The notes under the pieces: model-generated
What the model was told of the DNA's origin: nothing
The model's input: only the letters and a program-made list of their open reading frames with translations
Database searches by the model: none
Translations under genes and position numbers: made by a program
Assembly (NCBI GenBank): GCA_022819985.1
Contig: JAJEGH010000023.1
Span: forward strand, 62,001 to 126,000
Direction: 5' to 3'
From: Alphaproteobacteria bacterium
GTDB lineage: Bacteria > Pseudomonadota > Alphaproteobacteria > Bin65
Length of the DNA stretch: 64,000 nt
Part shown: in pieces, positions 17,478 through 28,879 of the stretch
Layout: each line of letters opens with the position of its first letter
Position numbering within the stretch: position 1 is the stretch's first letter

Positions 17478-18371
17478 ATGACCGGATACCATATCGCCGA
17501 GGACCGGGCGGTCCTGCGCGTCTCCGGCGCCGACCGGGTCGATTTCCTCCAGGGCATCGTGTCGAACGATGTCGCGAAGGCCGGCCGGGACCGCGGCGTC
17601 TGGGCAGCCTTCCTCACCCCCCAAGGCAAGTATCTGCACGATTTCTTCCTGGCGGCCGACGGCGAATCGATCCTGCTGGACTGCGAACGCGCGCGGGCGG
17701 ACGATTTGCGCAAGCGACTGCGGCGCTACACGCTGCGCTCGGACGCGCGGGTCGAAGCCGCCGGCGACCTGACCGTTGCGCTGGCTTCGGCGGACCCCGC
17801 GCCGGCGGACGACGCCCCGGCGGGCGGCGTCGCGGCCTGTTTTCCGGATCCCCGGCACCGGGAGGCCGGTTTCCGGCTCATCGGTACGCGCGTCGCGGTG
17901 GAGCGGGCGCTGGAGTCCGCCGGCCTGGCCCCCGGCGATCCGCTGGAGTGGGACCGGCGCCGCTTGGCGCTCGGCCTGCCGGACGGCTCCCGCGACCTGG
18001 AAATCGAACGCTCGACGCTGGCCGAGGGCAACGCCGACTTGCTGGGCGGCATCGACTGGGAAAAGGGCTGCTGGATGGGCCAGGAGGTCACCGCCCGGAT
18101 GCATTACCGCGGCCTCGCCAAGCGTCGCCTCGCGCCGATGCGCGTCGACGGCCCCACGCCGGCGCCCGGCGCAACGGTCGAGCGCGACGGCAGGCCGATG
18201 GGAGAGTGCCGCTCCTCCGCCGGCGACCTCGTCATGGTCCTCGCCCGGACGGAGGCGATCGGCGAAGCGGAACCCGGCCTGCGGTCCGGCGACGCGCGCC
18301 TGCGACCGGCGCCGCCGAAGTGGCTGAAGGCGGCGTTGAAACAGGACGCCTCCGCTTCCGCCGCGCGATAG
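17478..18371 (+). CDS. ygfZ: YgfZ/GcvT family folate-binding protein (iron-sulfur cluster assembly)
   Basis: A 297-aa protein of the YgfZ/IBA57 group, which uses a folate-binding GcvT-like fold to support repair or assembly of Fe-S clusters. The signature cysteine motif is EKGCWMGQEVTARMHYRG near residue 200. The N-terminus, VLRVSGADRVDFLQGIVSNDV, is also characteristic, as is TPQGKYLHDFFL. I chose ATG 17478 with GGAGAG about 13 bp upstream; a GTG ten codons earlier is the track start. It is divergent from the dihydroorotase gene with about 120 bp between starts and converges on ppdK. Confidence 0.93.
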   Translation: MTGYHIAEDRAVLRVSGADRVDFLQGIVSNDVAKAGRDRGVWAAFLTPQGKYLHDFFLAADGESILLDCERARADDLRKRLRRYTLRSDARVEAAGDLTVALASADPAPADDAPAGGVAACFPDPRHREAGFRLIGTRVAVERALESAGLAPGDPLEWDRRRLALGLPDGSRDLEIERSTLAEGNADLLGGIDWEKGCWMGQEVTARMHYRGLAKRRLAPMRVDGPTPAPGATVERDGRPMGECRSSAGDLVMVLARTEAIGEAEPGLRSGDARLRPAPPKWLKAALKQDASASAAR

Positions 18372-18464
18372 GCGAAATCCGGGACTGCCGGCGCGAAGCC
18401 GCGGCGGCGACCCCCTTCGACGGGCTCAGTGCAGGCTCTTCGGGGTTGTGCAGGGTGGGGAAAC

Positions 18465-18482
18465 TATTTGCAATTGCAAATA
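18465..18482. promoter_or_regulatory. Perfect 18-bp AT-rich palindrome between ygfZ and ppdK
   Basis: TATTTGCAATTGCAAATA is a spacer-free perfect palindrome in the gap between the two convergent genes, 20 bp from the ppdK stop. With no loop it cannot be a normal terminator hairpin. A binding site for a dimeric protein is more likely; which one is unknown. Confidence 0.55.
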
Positions 18483-18501
18483 TTTCTTCGTCCCGAGCGG
18501 A

Positions 18502-21168
<2,667 letters not shown>

Positions 21169-21205
21169 CGGCGCGCCGTTGCCCGCTTACGATCCGGGCC
21201 GGTCA

Positions 21206-23312
21206 TCAGCCCTCGATCCGGGAAAAGTCGGCGACGCCGTCCATCACCGCGCGGATGTTGGAAAGCAGCAGCAGGCGGTTCTCGCGCAGGGCGGGATCTT
21301 CGTCGTTGACCGTGACCTCGTCGAAAAACCGGTCAATCGGCTCGCGGAGGGCAGCCAGCGCGGCCATGGCGTCGCCGAACGCTTCCTTCTCAAGCGCCCG
21401 TTGGGCGGACGCCGCCGCCGTATCCAGCGCGCCGGCCAGGCCGGACTCTTCCGGCATTTTCAGCAGACAGGCCGCCGGCGCGCCTTCATAGCTGCGTCCG
21501 TCTTTCTTCTCCTCGATACGCAGGATGTTGGCCGCGCGGCGATAGGCGGTCAGCAGGTTCCCGCCATCGTCCGAGCCCAGTAGTTTGTCCAGCGCCTCGA
21601 CCCGCGCCAGCAGGCGCACGAGATCGTCCTCGTCGCCTTCGGCGAAGACCGCCGAAATCAGGTCGTGGCGCACGCCGCGGTCCCGGAGATGGACCTTCAA
21701 CCGGTCGACGATGAAATCGAAGGCTCCGCTTGCTGCTTCTTCCGGCGCCAAATGGTTATTTACGACCAACTGCCCGGATTCTAATTCGGACGCCCGGATA
21801 GCAGCCTGCTTGAGCAACCAGGCCAAAGACAAACGAAGTTCGTTTTCCATAATCAGGCGGACGACGCCGAGTGCGGCCCTTCGCAAGCCGTAGGGATCGC
21901 GCGATCCGGTCGGCGTCTCACCGATCCACCAGAAGCTAGCGAGCGCTTCGATCTTGTCGGCCAGCGCAACCGCAATAGTAACCGGATCGCTAGGGCAACC
22001 GTCCGACGGTCCCTGAGGTGCATAATGGCCGGCAATAGCATCGGCCACAGCCCCCTCCTCGCCGTCGTTAAGCGCGTAGTAGCGGCCCATGACGCCTTGC
22101 AATTCGGGAAATTCCCCGACCATGCCGGTGGTCAGGTCAGCCTTCGCCAATAGTGCCGCAACTTGAGCCTGATTCATGTCCGCGCCGATGTTCGACGCGA
22201 ATTTCCCGACCAGTTCTTGGATTCGGTGAACCCTTTTGCGCACGCTCCCCAACTTCGCATGGAAGGTAATGCCTTCGAGCGCTTCGACCCGGTCGGCGAG
22301 CGGTGTTTTGCGGTCCTGGTCCCAGAAGAACTGCGCGTCGGCGAGCCGGGCGCGCAGAACGCGCTCGTTGCCGGCGGCGACCGATGTGCCGCCGTCGCCG
22401 GTTTCCATGTCGGCGATGGCGATGAAATGCGGCGCCATTTGTTTGTCGGGGGTTTCAAGCGCGAAATACTTCTGGTGGCTGCGCATCGAGGTGATGAGGA
22501 CTTCGGGCGGCAGGTCCATGAACCCGGCGTCGATCCGGCCGGCCACCGCGACCGGCCATTCGACCAGCCCTGTCACTTCATTCAGAAGAGCTAAATCTTT
22601 CCGAACAAAATAGAATCGATTTGTGGCAAGCGCTTCTTCTTTCGCCGCCTCCTCGATTCGCGCCCGCCGCACGGCCGGATCGACCAGCACGAACGCCTTC
22701 TCCAGCTTTGCCCGATAGTCCGCGGCCGAATCGACGGCGATTTCGTCCGGCGCCAGGAACCGGTGCCCGACCGTCGAGCCGTTGAAGGTCAACGTCGCAC
22801 CGCCGCCGATGCCCAGACTGCCCGGCACCGGGCGGCCGTCGAGAATGCACAGGATATTGTGCAGCGGCCGGACCCAGTGGAAGGCCGAGCCGCCCCAGCG
22901 CATGCTCTTGGGCCAGCCCATCGCCCGGATCGCATCCGTGACGACGCCGCCCAGCGCGTCCGCCGTCGCCGCCCCCTTGCGCTCGATCACGGCGAACCAG
23001 AATTCCGCGCCCTTGACCTCGCGGACCTCGCATCGGTCGAAACTGTCAAAGCCGACCGAGCGCAGGAAGCCGTCGGTCGCCTTGTCCGGCGCGCCGACTC
23101 GCGGCCCCTTGCGTTCCTGGCGGACGTCGGGCTGCCGCTCCGGCAGTCCCGCAACGCTCAGGCCGATGCGGCGCGGCGTCGAGAAGGTCCAGACGTCGCC
23201 ATGTTCGAGCCCGGCCTCCTTCAACCCGCCGGTTATCAGCCGTTCCAGGTCGGCGCGCGCCCGGTCCTGCATGCGGGCCGGGATTTCCTCGGACAGCAGT
23301 TCCAGCAGCAGT

Positions 23313-23320
<8 letters not shown>
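21206..23320 (-). CDS. glyS: Glycyl-tRNA synthetase beta subunit
   Basis: A 704-aa beta subunit of the alpha2-beta2 bacterial glycyl-tRNA synthetase; it recognises the tRNA. The N-terminus [18 protein letters not shown] and the central [14 protein letters not shown] and [17 protein letters not shown] stretches are diagnostic. I chose ATG 23320, which overlaps the glyQ stop by 8 bp. Two interior patches, roughly 21735-22260 and 22560-22640, use clearly AT-richer codons than the rest of the gene while the reading frame stays open and the protein looks normal. That suggests a recombined segment from a lower-GC relative. Confidence 0.96.
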
Positions 23321-24266
<946 letters not shown>

Positions 24267-24398
24267 CGGGGATTTCTATTGCGGGAGGGCGGCGGAATTG
24301 TGCGCTGCACTATGGCAAAACCGCCCGTAGGCCGCACGGGTCACGCCGCCGCACGGCGGCCCGGTAAATCTCACGCCAATGGTCTCACGCGGGCGGCC

Positions 24399-24671
24399 TC
24401 ATACCAGCGGGCAGCCGGGCTTGCCGCAGTTTCCCGCAGCGAAGGCGCCGCAGGCGCGGCACTGGATCAGGTCTGCTGTTGACCCGGACGAGGGCGATCC
24501 GGACGAGGGCGATTCGCCGGATTCCGTCGGGCCGCCGCGCGGCCGTCCGGCATCCCGCGAGCCCCAATCGCCGCTGTTGCGGTTGAGCTGGCGCACGATT
24601 TTCGATCCCAGCAGCAGCACGACGACCGCCACGAGGATCAGCAGGATCTTGCCGATGGAAAGGCCGAACAT
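24399..24671 (-). CDS. Small membrane protein with N-terminal helix and C-terminal cysteine motif
   Basis: A 90-aa protein not listed on its own in the track; it is the end of a longer in-frame ORF. MFGLSIGKILLILVAVVVLLLGSKIVRQL is a single membrane helix reminiscent of TatA-type N-termini. A Ser/Gly/Pro-rich linker follows, and the last 25 residues, CRACGAFAAGNCGKPGCP, look like a short zinc-ribbon or cysteine cluster. It starts 15 bp after the sppA-like stop, probably in one transcript, and precedes glyQ. Similar helix-plus-CxxC small proteins occur in alphaproteobacteria but I cannot name a function. It lacks the amphipathic helix and length of a real TatA. Confidence 0.65.
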   Translation of the reverse strand: MFGLSIGKILLILVAVVVLLLGSKIVRQLNRNSGDWGSRDAGRPRGGPTESGESPSSGSPSSGSTADLIQCRACGAFAAGNCGKPGCPLV

Positions 24672-24685
24672 CCCGCTCGTCCCGC

Positions 24686-25516
24686 CTACAGCCCGAACCG
24701 GGACCAGAGGGCCCGTTCCTCGACCGCCGCCAACAGCCCGGCGCCCAACGCGACGCCCCACGACTCTGCCGGCGCCCGCTCGCCGGACAGGCCGAAGCGC
24801 CGTTTGAGCCAGCCGCGCCGCTCGCCGACCGGGACGAGGCGCACCTTCTCGCCGAAGCGGTCGCGGCACACCGTCCGCAGATCGCCCAAGGCGTCGACCA
24901 GCCCGAGTTCGAGCGCCTTGCGGCCGGTCCAGAATTCGCCGGTGAACAGGCTGTCGCCTTTCAGCTTCTTGCCGCGCCGGCGCTTGACCAGGTCGATGAA
25001 GCTTTCGTGCATGTCCTTCTGGATGGTCTTGAGATGGGCGATGTCGTCCTCATTTTCCGGCCGGAAGGGATCCAGCATCCCCTTGCGCTCGCCGGCGGTA
25101 TAGACCCGCCGCTCAATGCCGAGCTTCTGTAGCGCCTCGACGAAGCCGAAACCGCCGCTCACCACGCCGATCGACCCGATTATGGAATTGGCGTCGGCAT
25201 AGATCTCGTCGCCGGCGCAGGCCAGCCAGTAGCCGCCCGAGGCCGCCACGTCCTCGACGAACACCAGCACCGGGACGTTCTTCTCGTTAGCGAGATCGCG
25301 GATCCGCCGGTAGATCAGCGCCGACTGGACGGGCGAGCCGCCGGGCGAATTGACCGAGAGGGCGACCGCCTTCAGCCCCTTCGCCGAAAAGGCGCGCTGG
25401 ATTGCGGGCGCAAGCCGCTGGATGGTCATACCGCGCCTGAGCGGCCCGATACCGCCGATCATCCCGTTCAGCCGCAACACCGTAACGGTCGGTTTACGTC
25501 TTCCGAGCCCGAACAA
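24686..25516 (-). CDS. Signal peptide peptidase SppA-like S49 family serine peptidase
   Basis: A 276-aa S49-family peptidase that probably cleaves remnant signal peptides in the membrane. The oxyanion segment LSVNSPGGSPVQSALIYRRI and the nucleophile serine in VEDVAASGGYWLACAGDEI are clear, followed by NSIIGSIGVVSGGFGF. This is the short SppA form. No strong N-terminal membrane helix is visible, which is common in this subgroup. It is followed by the small membrane protein and glyQS-ppdK on the same strand, with trmN6-like upstream. Confidence 0.88.
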   Translation of the reverse strand: MFGLGRRKPTVTVLRLNGMIGGIGPLRRGMTIQRLAPAIQRAFSAKGLKAVALSVNSPGGSPVQSALIYRRIRDLANEKNVPVLVFVEDVAASGGYWLACAGDEIYADANSIIGSIGVVSGGFGFVEALQKLGIERRVYTAGERKGMLDPFRPENEDDIAHLKTIQKDMHESFIDLVKRRRGKKLKGDSLFTGEFWTGRKALELGLVDALGDLRTVCRDRFGEKVRLVPVGERRGWLKRRFGLSGERAPAESWGVALGAGLLAAVEERALWSRFGL

Positions 25517-25636
25517 TTCCGCCCCTCGACCCCGTTGCCGGCGCGCCGCACTGCGGCTTGCCTGCAGGTGACGCCCGTAATGTGCAAAGGGAAACGCCGG
25601 AAGGCAATGTGGCGGACTTTCCCCGGAAGCCGACGG

Positions 25637-26368
25637 CTAAAATTCAACGGCGCCGCCGCCGCGCAGAACCGCCTCGGCCGCCGGAGTGAAGCGGCCGTCC
25701 GCCTCGTGCAGCGTCAGGCCGGGCAGCAGCCGCGCCGGGCCTCTGCCGCCTATCCGCGCCCGGACCAGGACCCGCTTGGCGTCCCGGCCCGCCTTCGGCC
25801 ACAGCGGCAGGATCTCCGGCCCGCCGCATCGCGGCGCGAGAGCGGCCAGCAGGTCGTCGAGCCGGGCCGCGGCATAGACGATCGTCACCGTCGCCTTCGG
25901 CCTGCCGAGGCGGCACATCCGGTCCGCCCATTGTGCGATGGGCAGATCGCTTTCGTGACCGGCCAGCGCCTTGCGCGCATCCGGCGGCCGGCCACCCGAT
26001 CCCCCGGCCCAGAAGGGCGGGTTGGACATCAGCCTGTCGAACGGACCGCCGGCGCTTCCGAGACCCCCTGGATCGGCGGCCGCCGTCAGCCGGCCGGCCA
26101 TGCCGTTCGCTTCCGCGTTTTCCAGCGCGAGGCGCCGCAGAGCCGGATCGGGTTCGACGCCGGCCACCGTGGAGTCCGGAACGCGCGCCAGCAGGCACAG
26201 GGCGGCCGCGCCGGCGCCCAGGCCGAGTTCGAACACCCGGTCGCCGGGTCCGGCCGGCACGGCGGCGGCGAGGAAAACCGGATCGATGGCGCTGCGATAG
26301 CCGGATGCCGGCTGCCGGAACCGGATGCGGCCGCCGAGCAGGGCACCTTCGGTGGTGTCAGCCGTCAT
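25637..26368 (-). CDS. TrmN6/YfiC-like N6-adenine methyltransferase
   Basis: A 243-aa class I SAM-dependent methyltransferase. The SAM-binding motif I is RVFELGLGAGAAALCLLARV, and the amino-methylating motif is FDRLMSNPPFWAGG (NPPF). GGRIRFRQPASGYRSAIDPVFLAAAV at the start is typical of the tRNA1(Val) A37 N6-methyltransferase (TrmN6/YfiC) group. It likely modifies a tRNA, though rRNA or protein-glutamine targets are possible for this fold. It overlaps the upstream DUF2007 gene by 11 bp. Confidence 0.85.
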   Translation of the reverse strand: MTADTTEGALLGGRIRFRQPASGYRSAIDPVFLAAAVPAGPGDRVFELGLGAGAAALCLLARVPDSTVAGVEPDPALRRLALENAEANGMAGRLTAAADPGGLGSAGGPFDRLMSNPPFWAGGSGGRPPDARKALAGHESDLPIAQWADRMCRLGRPKATVTIVYAAARLDDLLAALAPRCGGPEILPLWPKAGRDAKRVLVRARIGGRGPARLLPGLTLHEADGRFTPAAEAVLRGGGAVEF

Positions 26369-26576
26369 CGCATGCGCCGTCCGCCTCGGAGAGAATCAGG
26401 CGGGCCGCGGCGAAATCCTCCTCCGTCACCATGACCCGGCGCGGGAGAAGAGCAACGCTGCCTTCCAGAACGCTCATATGCAGGTCGAGGACCAGCGGCT
26501 CGATGCCCTCGGCCCGCAGGGCGGCTTCGAGCCACGAGATGAGCACCGGATCCGTCGTCCTGACCAGTTCGCGCAT
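26358..26576 (-). CDS. DUF2007-type small protein
   Basis: A 72-aa protein. MRELVRTTDPVLISWLEAALRAEGIEPLVLDLHMS and RRVMVTEEDFAAARLIL follow the DUF2007 pattern, a short alpha-beta domain thought to sense or bind signal-transducing proteins. Homologues commonly sit directly before a TrmN6-type methyltransferase in alphaproteobacteria. I chose ATG 26576, with GGAGGAAACG just upstream; the track ORF adds 57 residues without conservation. The 3' end overlaps the methyltransferase start by 11 bp. Function unknown. Confidence 0.8.
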   Translation of the reverse strand: MRELVRTTDPVLISWLEAALRAEGIEPLVLDLHMSVLEGSVALLPRRVMVTEEDFAAARLILSEADGACDDG

Positions 26577-26669
26577 CGTTTCCTCCCGGCCGGCCAGGCC
26601 GCAAGCCGCGGCGTTGTCCGGCCTGTCCAACGTTTGCGCAGGCGAAGCATCGCTGCGCTTGTTTGCCGC

Positions 26670-26697
26670 TTGACCGGATTCCCGGCGCCGGTATCTG
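26670..26697 (+). promoter_or_regulatory. Possible sigma-70 promoter of the polyprenyl synthase gene
   Basis: TTGACC, 16 bp, TATCTG (with an overlapping GATAAT), about 110 bp before the start codon. A reasonable -35/-10 pair but not unique in this stretch. Confidence 0.4.
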
Positions 26698-26809
26698 ATA
26701 ATCCATTCAGCGGTCGCGATTCTTCGCCATAACTGCAAGAATTTCAAGAGGTTATAGAAACGCCCACCGACCGCCGCGAGGCTGCGAACGCCTCCAGGAA
26801 GGAGACTCC

Positions 26810-27865
26810 GTGACGCCAGTCGCGACCCTGCAGCAGAACACCGCGGCGACCGGCTCCGGATTGGCCTCCGCCCCCGATTTTGCCTCTGCCCCGGGGCTGG
26901 ACCGTATCCTCAGGATCGTCGGCGCCGACCTGCAACGGGTCAACCGGGTGGTGCTGGACCGGATGCAAAGCCCGGTCGCGCTGATCCCGGAACTGGCCGG
27001 CCATATCGTCGCCGCCGGCGGCAAACGGCTGCGCCCGGTGCTCACGCTCTCCAGCGCCCGCCTGTGCGGCTATGAGGGCGACCGCCATGTCGAGCTCGCG
27101 GCCTGCGTCGAATTCATCCATACCGCAACGCTGCTGCACGACGACGTGGTCGACGAGAGCGACCTGCGCCGCGGCGTGCCGACGGCGAACGCGGTGTGGG
27201 ACAACAAGGCATGCATCCTGGTCGGGGATTTCCTGTTTTCCCGCGCCTTCGAGATCATGGTCGCGGACGGCTCGCTGAAAGTGCTCCGGACCCTGTCGGC
27301 CGCGTCGGCCACCATCGCCGAGGGCGAGGTCCACCAGCTCGTCACGACCAAAGACCTCTCGACGACGGAAGAGGCCTATCTCCAGGTCATTTCGGCGAAG
27401 ACGGCCAAGCTGTTCGAGGCCGCCGCCCAGGTCGGCGCGATCGTCGCCGGCCAGCCGGAGCCGGCCGAACGAAGCCTCGCCCTCTTCGGCAGGAATATCG
27501 GCATGGCGTTCCAGCTGATCGATGACGTGCTCGACTATTCGGCGCAGCAGGCCACCCTGGGCAAGACGGTCGGCGACGATTTCCGCGAAGGCAAGATCAC
27601 CCTGCCGGTGATCCTCGCCTACCGGCGCGGCGGGCCGGCGGAACGGGAGTTCTGGCGCCGCGCCCTGGAGGAGCAGCGGCTGGAGGACGGCGACCTCGAC
27701 CGGGCGATCGAGCTGATGCATCGCCGCGGCGCGCTGGTGGAGACGGTCGAGCGGGCGCGCCACTACGCCAATTCCGCGCTGCGGTCGCTCGACGGATTCC
27801 CGCGCACGCCGATCCGCGACGCCCTGGGCGACCTCGTCGCGTTCGCCGTGGAGCGGCCATACTGA
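26810..27865 (+). CDS. ispB: Polyprenyl (octaprenyl/decaprenyl-type) diphosphate synthase
   Basis: A 351-aa trans-isoprenyl diphosphate synthase that makes the ubiquinone side chain. The first aspartate-rich motif is TLLHDDVVDESDLRRG, the second is QLIDDVLDYSA. GGKRLRPVLTLSSARL holds the isopentenyl-diphosphate site. The residues before the first motif are small, consistent with a long-chain product, but chain length cannot be fixed by eye. The start is GTG at 26810 with AAGGAG 7 bp upstream. It is divergent from the DUF2007/trmN6 genes and followed by tRNA-Pro. Confidence 0.92.
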   Translation: MTPVATLQQNTAATGSGLASAPDFASAPGLDRILRIVGADLQRVNRVVLDRMQSPVALIPELAGHIVAAGGKRLRPVLTLSSARLCGYEGDRHVELAACVEFIHTATLLHDDVVDESDLRRGVPTANAVWDNKACILVGDFLFSRAFEIMVADGSLKVLRTLSAASATIAEGEVHQLVTTKDLSTTEEAYLQVISAKTAKLFEAAAQVGAIVAGQPEPAERSLALFGRNIGMAFQLIDDVLDYSAQQATLGKTVGDDFREGKITLPVILAYRRGGPAEREFWRRALEEQRLEDGDLDRAIELMHRRGALVETVERARHYANSALRSLDGFPRTPIRDALGDLVAFAVERPY

Positions 27866-27906
27866 ATTCCGGGCGGAAATCGGGCCTTCGGGTCCGCTGC
27901 CGCGGC

Positions 27907-27935
27907 TTGCACGGGCGCGGGCCGGCCCTTATATA
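27907..27935 (+). promoter_or_regulatory. Sigma-70 promoter of tRNA-Pro
   Basis: TTGCAC, 17 bp, TATATA, ending 11 bp before the mature tRNA 5' end. Spacing and position are typical for a stable-RNA promoter. Confidence 0.7.
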
Positions 27936-27946
27936 GCGCCCTCGGC

Positions 27947-28023
27947 CGGAGTGTAGCTCAGCCTGGTAGAGCACTGTCTTCGGGAGGCAGGGGCCGGTGG
28001 TTCGAATCCACTCACTCCGACCA
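27947..28023 (+). tRNA. tRNA-Pro (CGG)
   Basis: A full 77-nt cloverleaf: acceptor CGGAGTG/CACTCCG, D-arm GCTC-AGCCTGGTA-GAGC, anticodon arm CTGTC-TTCGGGA-GGCAG with anticodon CGG, and T-arm GGTGG-TTCGAAT-CCACT (one G-T wobble). The discriminator base is A and CCA is encoded. It is the only tRNA in the window and lies between ispB and an SDR gene. Confidence 0.97.
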
Positions 28024-28120
28024 ATTTTCCTGCAAGGATGAGCGAATACCCGCGGCCCCCGGCGCCTGCCGCAGGGAGCGCCCGCCGGCCCGCCACCCCC
28101 GGCGAAGCCCGCCCGCGGGC

Positions 28121-28879
28121 CTATCCGACCATGCTGTAGCCGCCGCTGATGCTGAGCACCTGACCGGTGATCCAGCTTGCGCCGCCCGACGCCAGGAACA
28201 CGATGGCCGGCGCCACGTCTTCGGGCTTGCCGATCCGGCGCATCGGATATTGCCGGACGATCTTCTCCCGGTTCTTCTCCAGCCACTCCCGGTCGGTGTG
28301 GGCGGTCTCGACATAGCCCAGCGCAACCGCGTTGACCGTGACGCCGGACGGACCGAATTCCCGCGCCAGCGACTTGGTGAGCGAGAGCACGCCGCCGCGC
28401 GCCGATGTCGTCACCGACAGGAACTTTTCGCCGACCCGCGCCGAATCGCCGGCGAGATTGACGATGCGGCCCCCGCCGCGCTCGACCATGTGGGCGCCGA
28501 CCGTACTGCAGCAATGGATGACGCCGTAGAGGCCGACGTCGATCTGCCGCTTCCAGTCCTCCGGACCGGTCTCCAGGAAACGCTGCGGCACGACGAAGCC
28601 GGCGTTGTTCACCAGCACGTCGATCCGGCCGAAATCGGCGATAATGGCCTCCGTCATGGCCCGGACGGCCTCGAGGTCGGCGATGTCCGCCCGGTAGGCC
28701 CTCGCCGTGCCGCCGCTCCGGGCGATGTCCTCGACGACGGCGGCGGCGGCGTCCGCCGAACGGCTGTAGTTGACCGCCACAGTGGCGCCTTCGGCCGCAA
28801 AAGCGAGCGCGATTTCGCGGCCGACATCCCGGCCGCTGCCGGTAACCAGGGCGACTTTCCCTGCCAGATCAAAATCCAT
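28121..28879 (-). CDS. Short-chain dehydrogenase/reductase-fold protein with degenerate catalytic site
   Basis: A 252-aa SDR. The NAD(P)-binding TGSGRDVG and the structural NNAG (VLVNNAGFVVP) are normal. At the active site, the YxxxK position reads TTSAR in VTTSARGGVLSLTKSLARE, so both the catalytic Tyr and Lys are replaced (by Thr and Arg), and the Ser strand reads IVNLAGDSARVG. Normal SDR redox catalysis is therefore unlikely. The rest of the fold, including the C-terminal SISGGYSMVG, is intact. It is the last gene of the molybdenum hydroxylase operon and overlaps the large-subunit gene by 11 bp. It may be a structural, binding or non-redox protein. Confidence 0.85.
   Translation of the reverse strand: MDFDLAGKVALVTGSGRDVGREIALAFAAEGATVAVNYSRSADAAAAVVEDIARSGGTARAYRADIADLEAVRAMTEAIIADFGRIDVLVNNAGFVVPQRFLETGPEDWKRQIDVGLYGVIHCCSTVGAHMVERGGGRIVNLAGDSARVGEKFLSVTTSARGGVLSLTKSLAREFGPSGVTVNAVALGYVETAHTDREWLEKNREKIVRQYPMRRIGKPEDVAPAIVFLASGGASWITGQVLSISGGYSMVG

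Noticed and set aside
24399-24671. Calling the small membrane protein TatA
   Set aside because: The N-terminal helix is similar but the amphipathic helix and tail are missing, a cysteine cluster replaces them, and no tatBC is linked.
27597-28514. 305-aa minus-strand ORF crossing tRNA-Pro
   Set aside because: It crosses a perfect tRNA and overlaps ispB and SDR frames; not coding.
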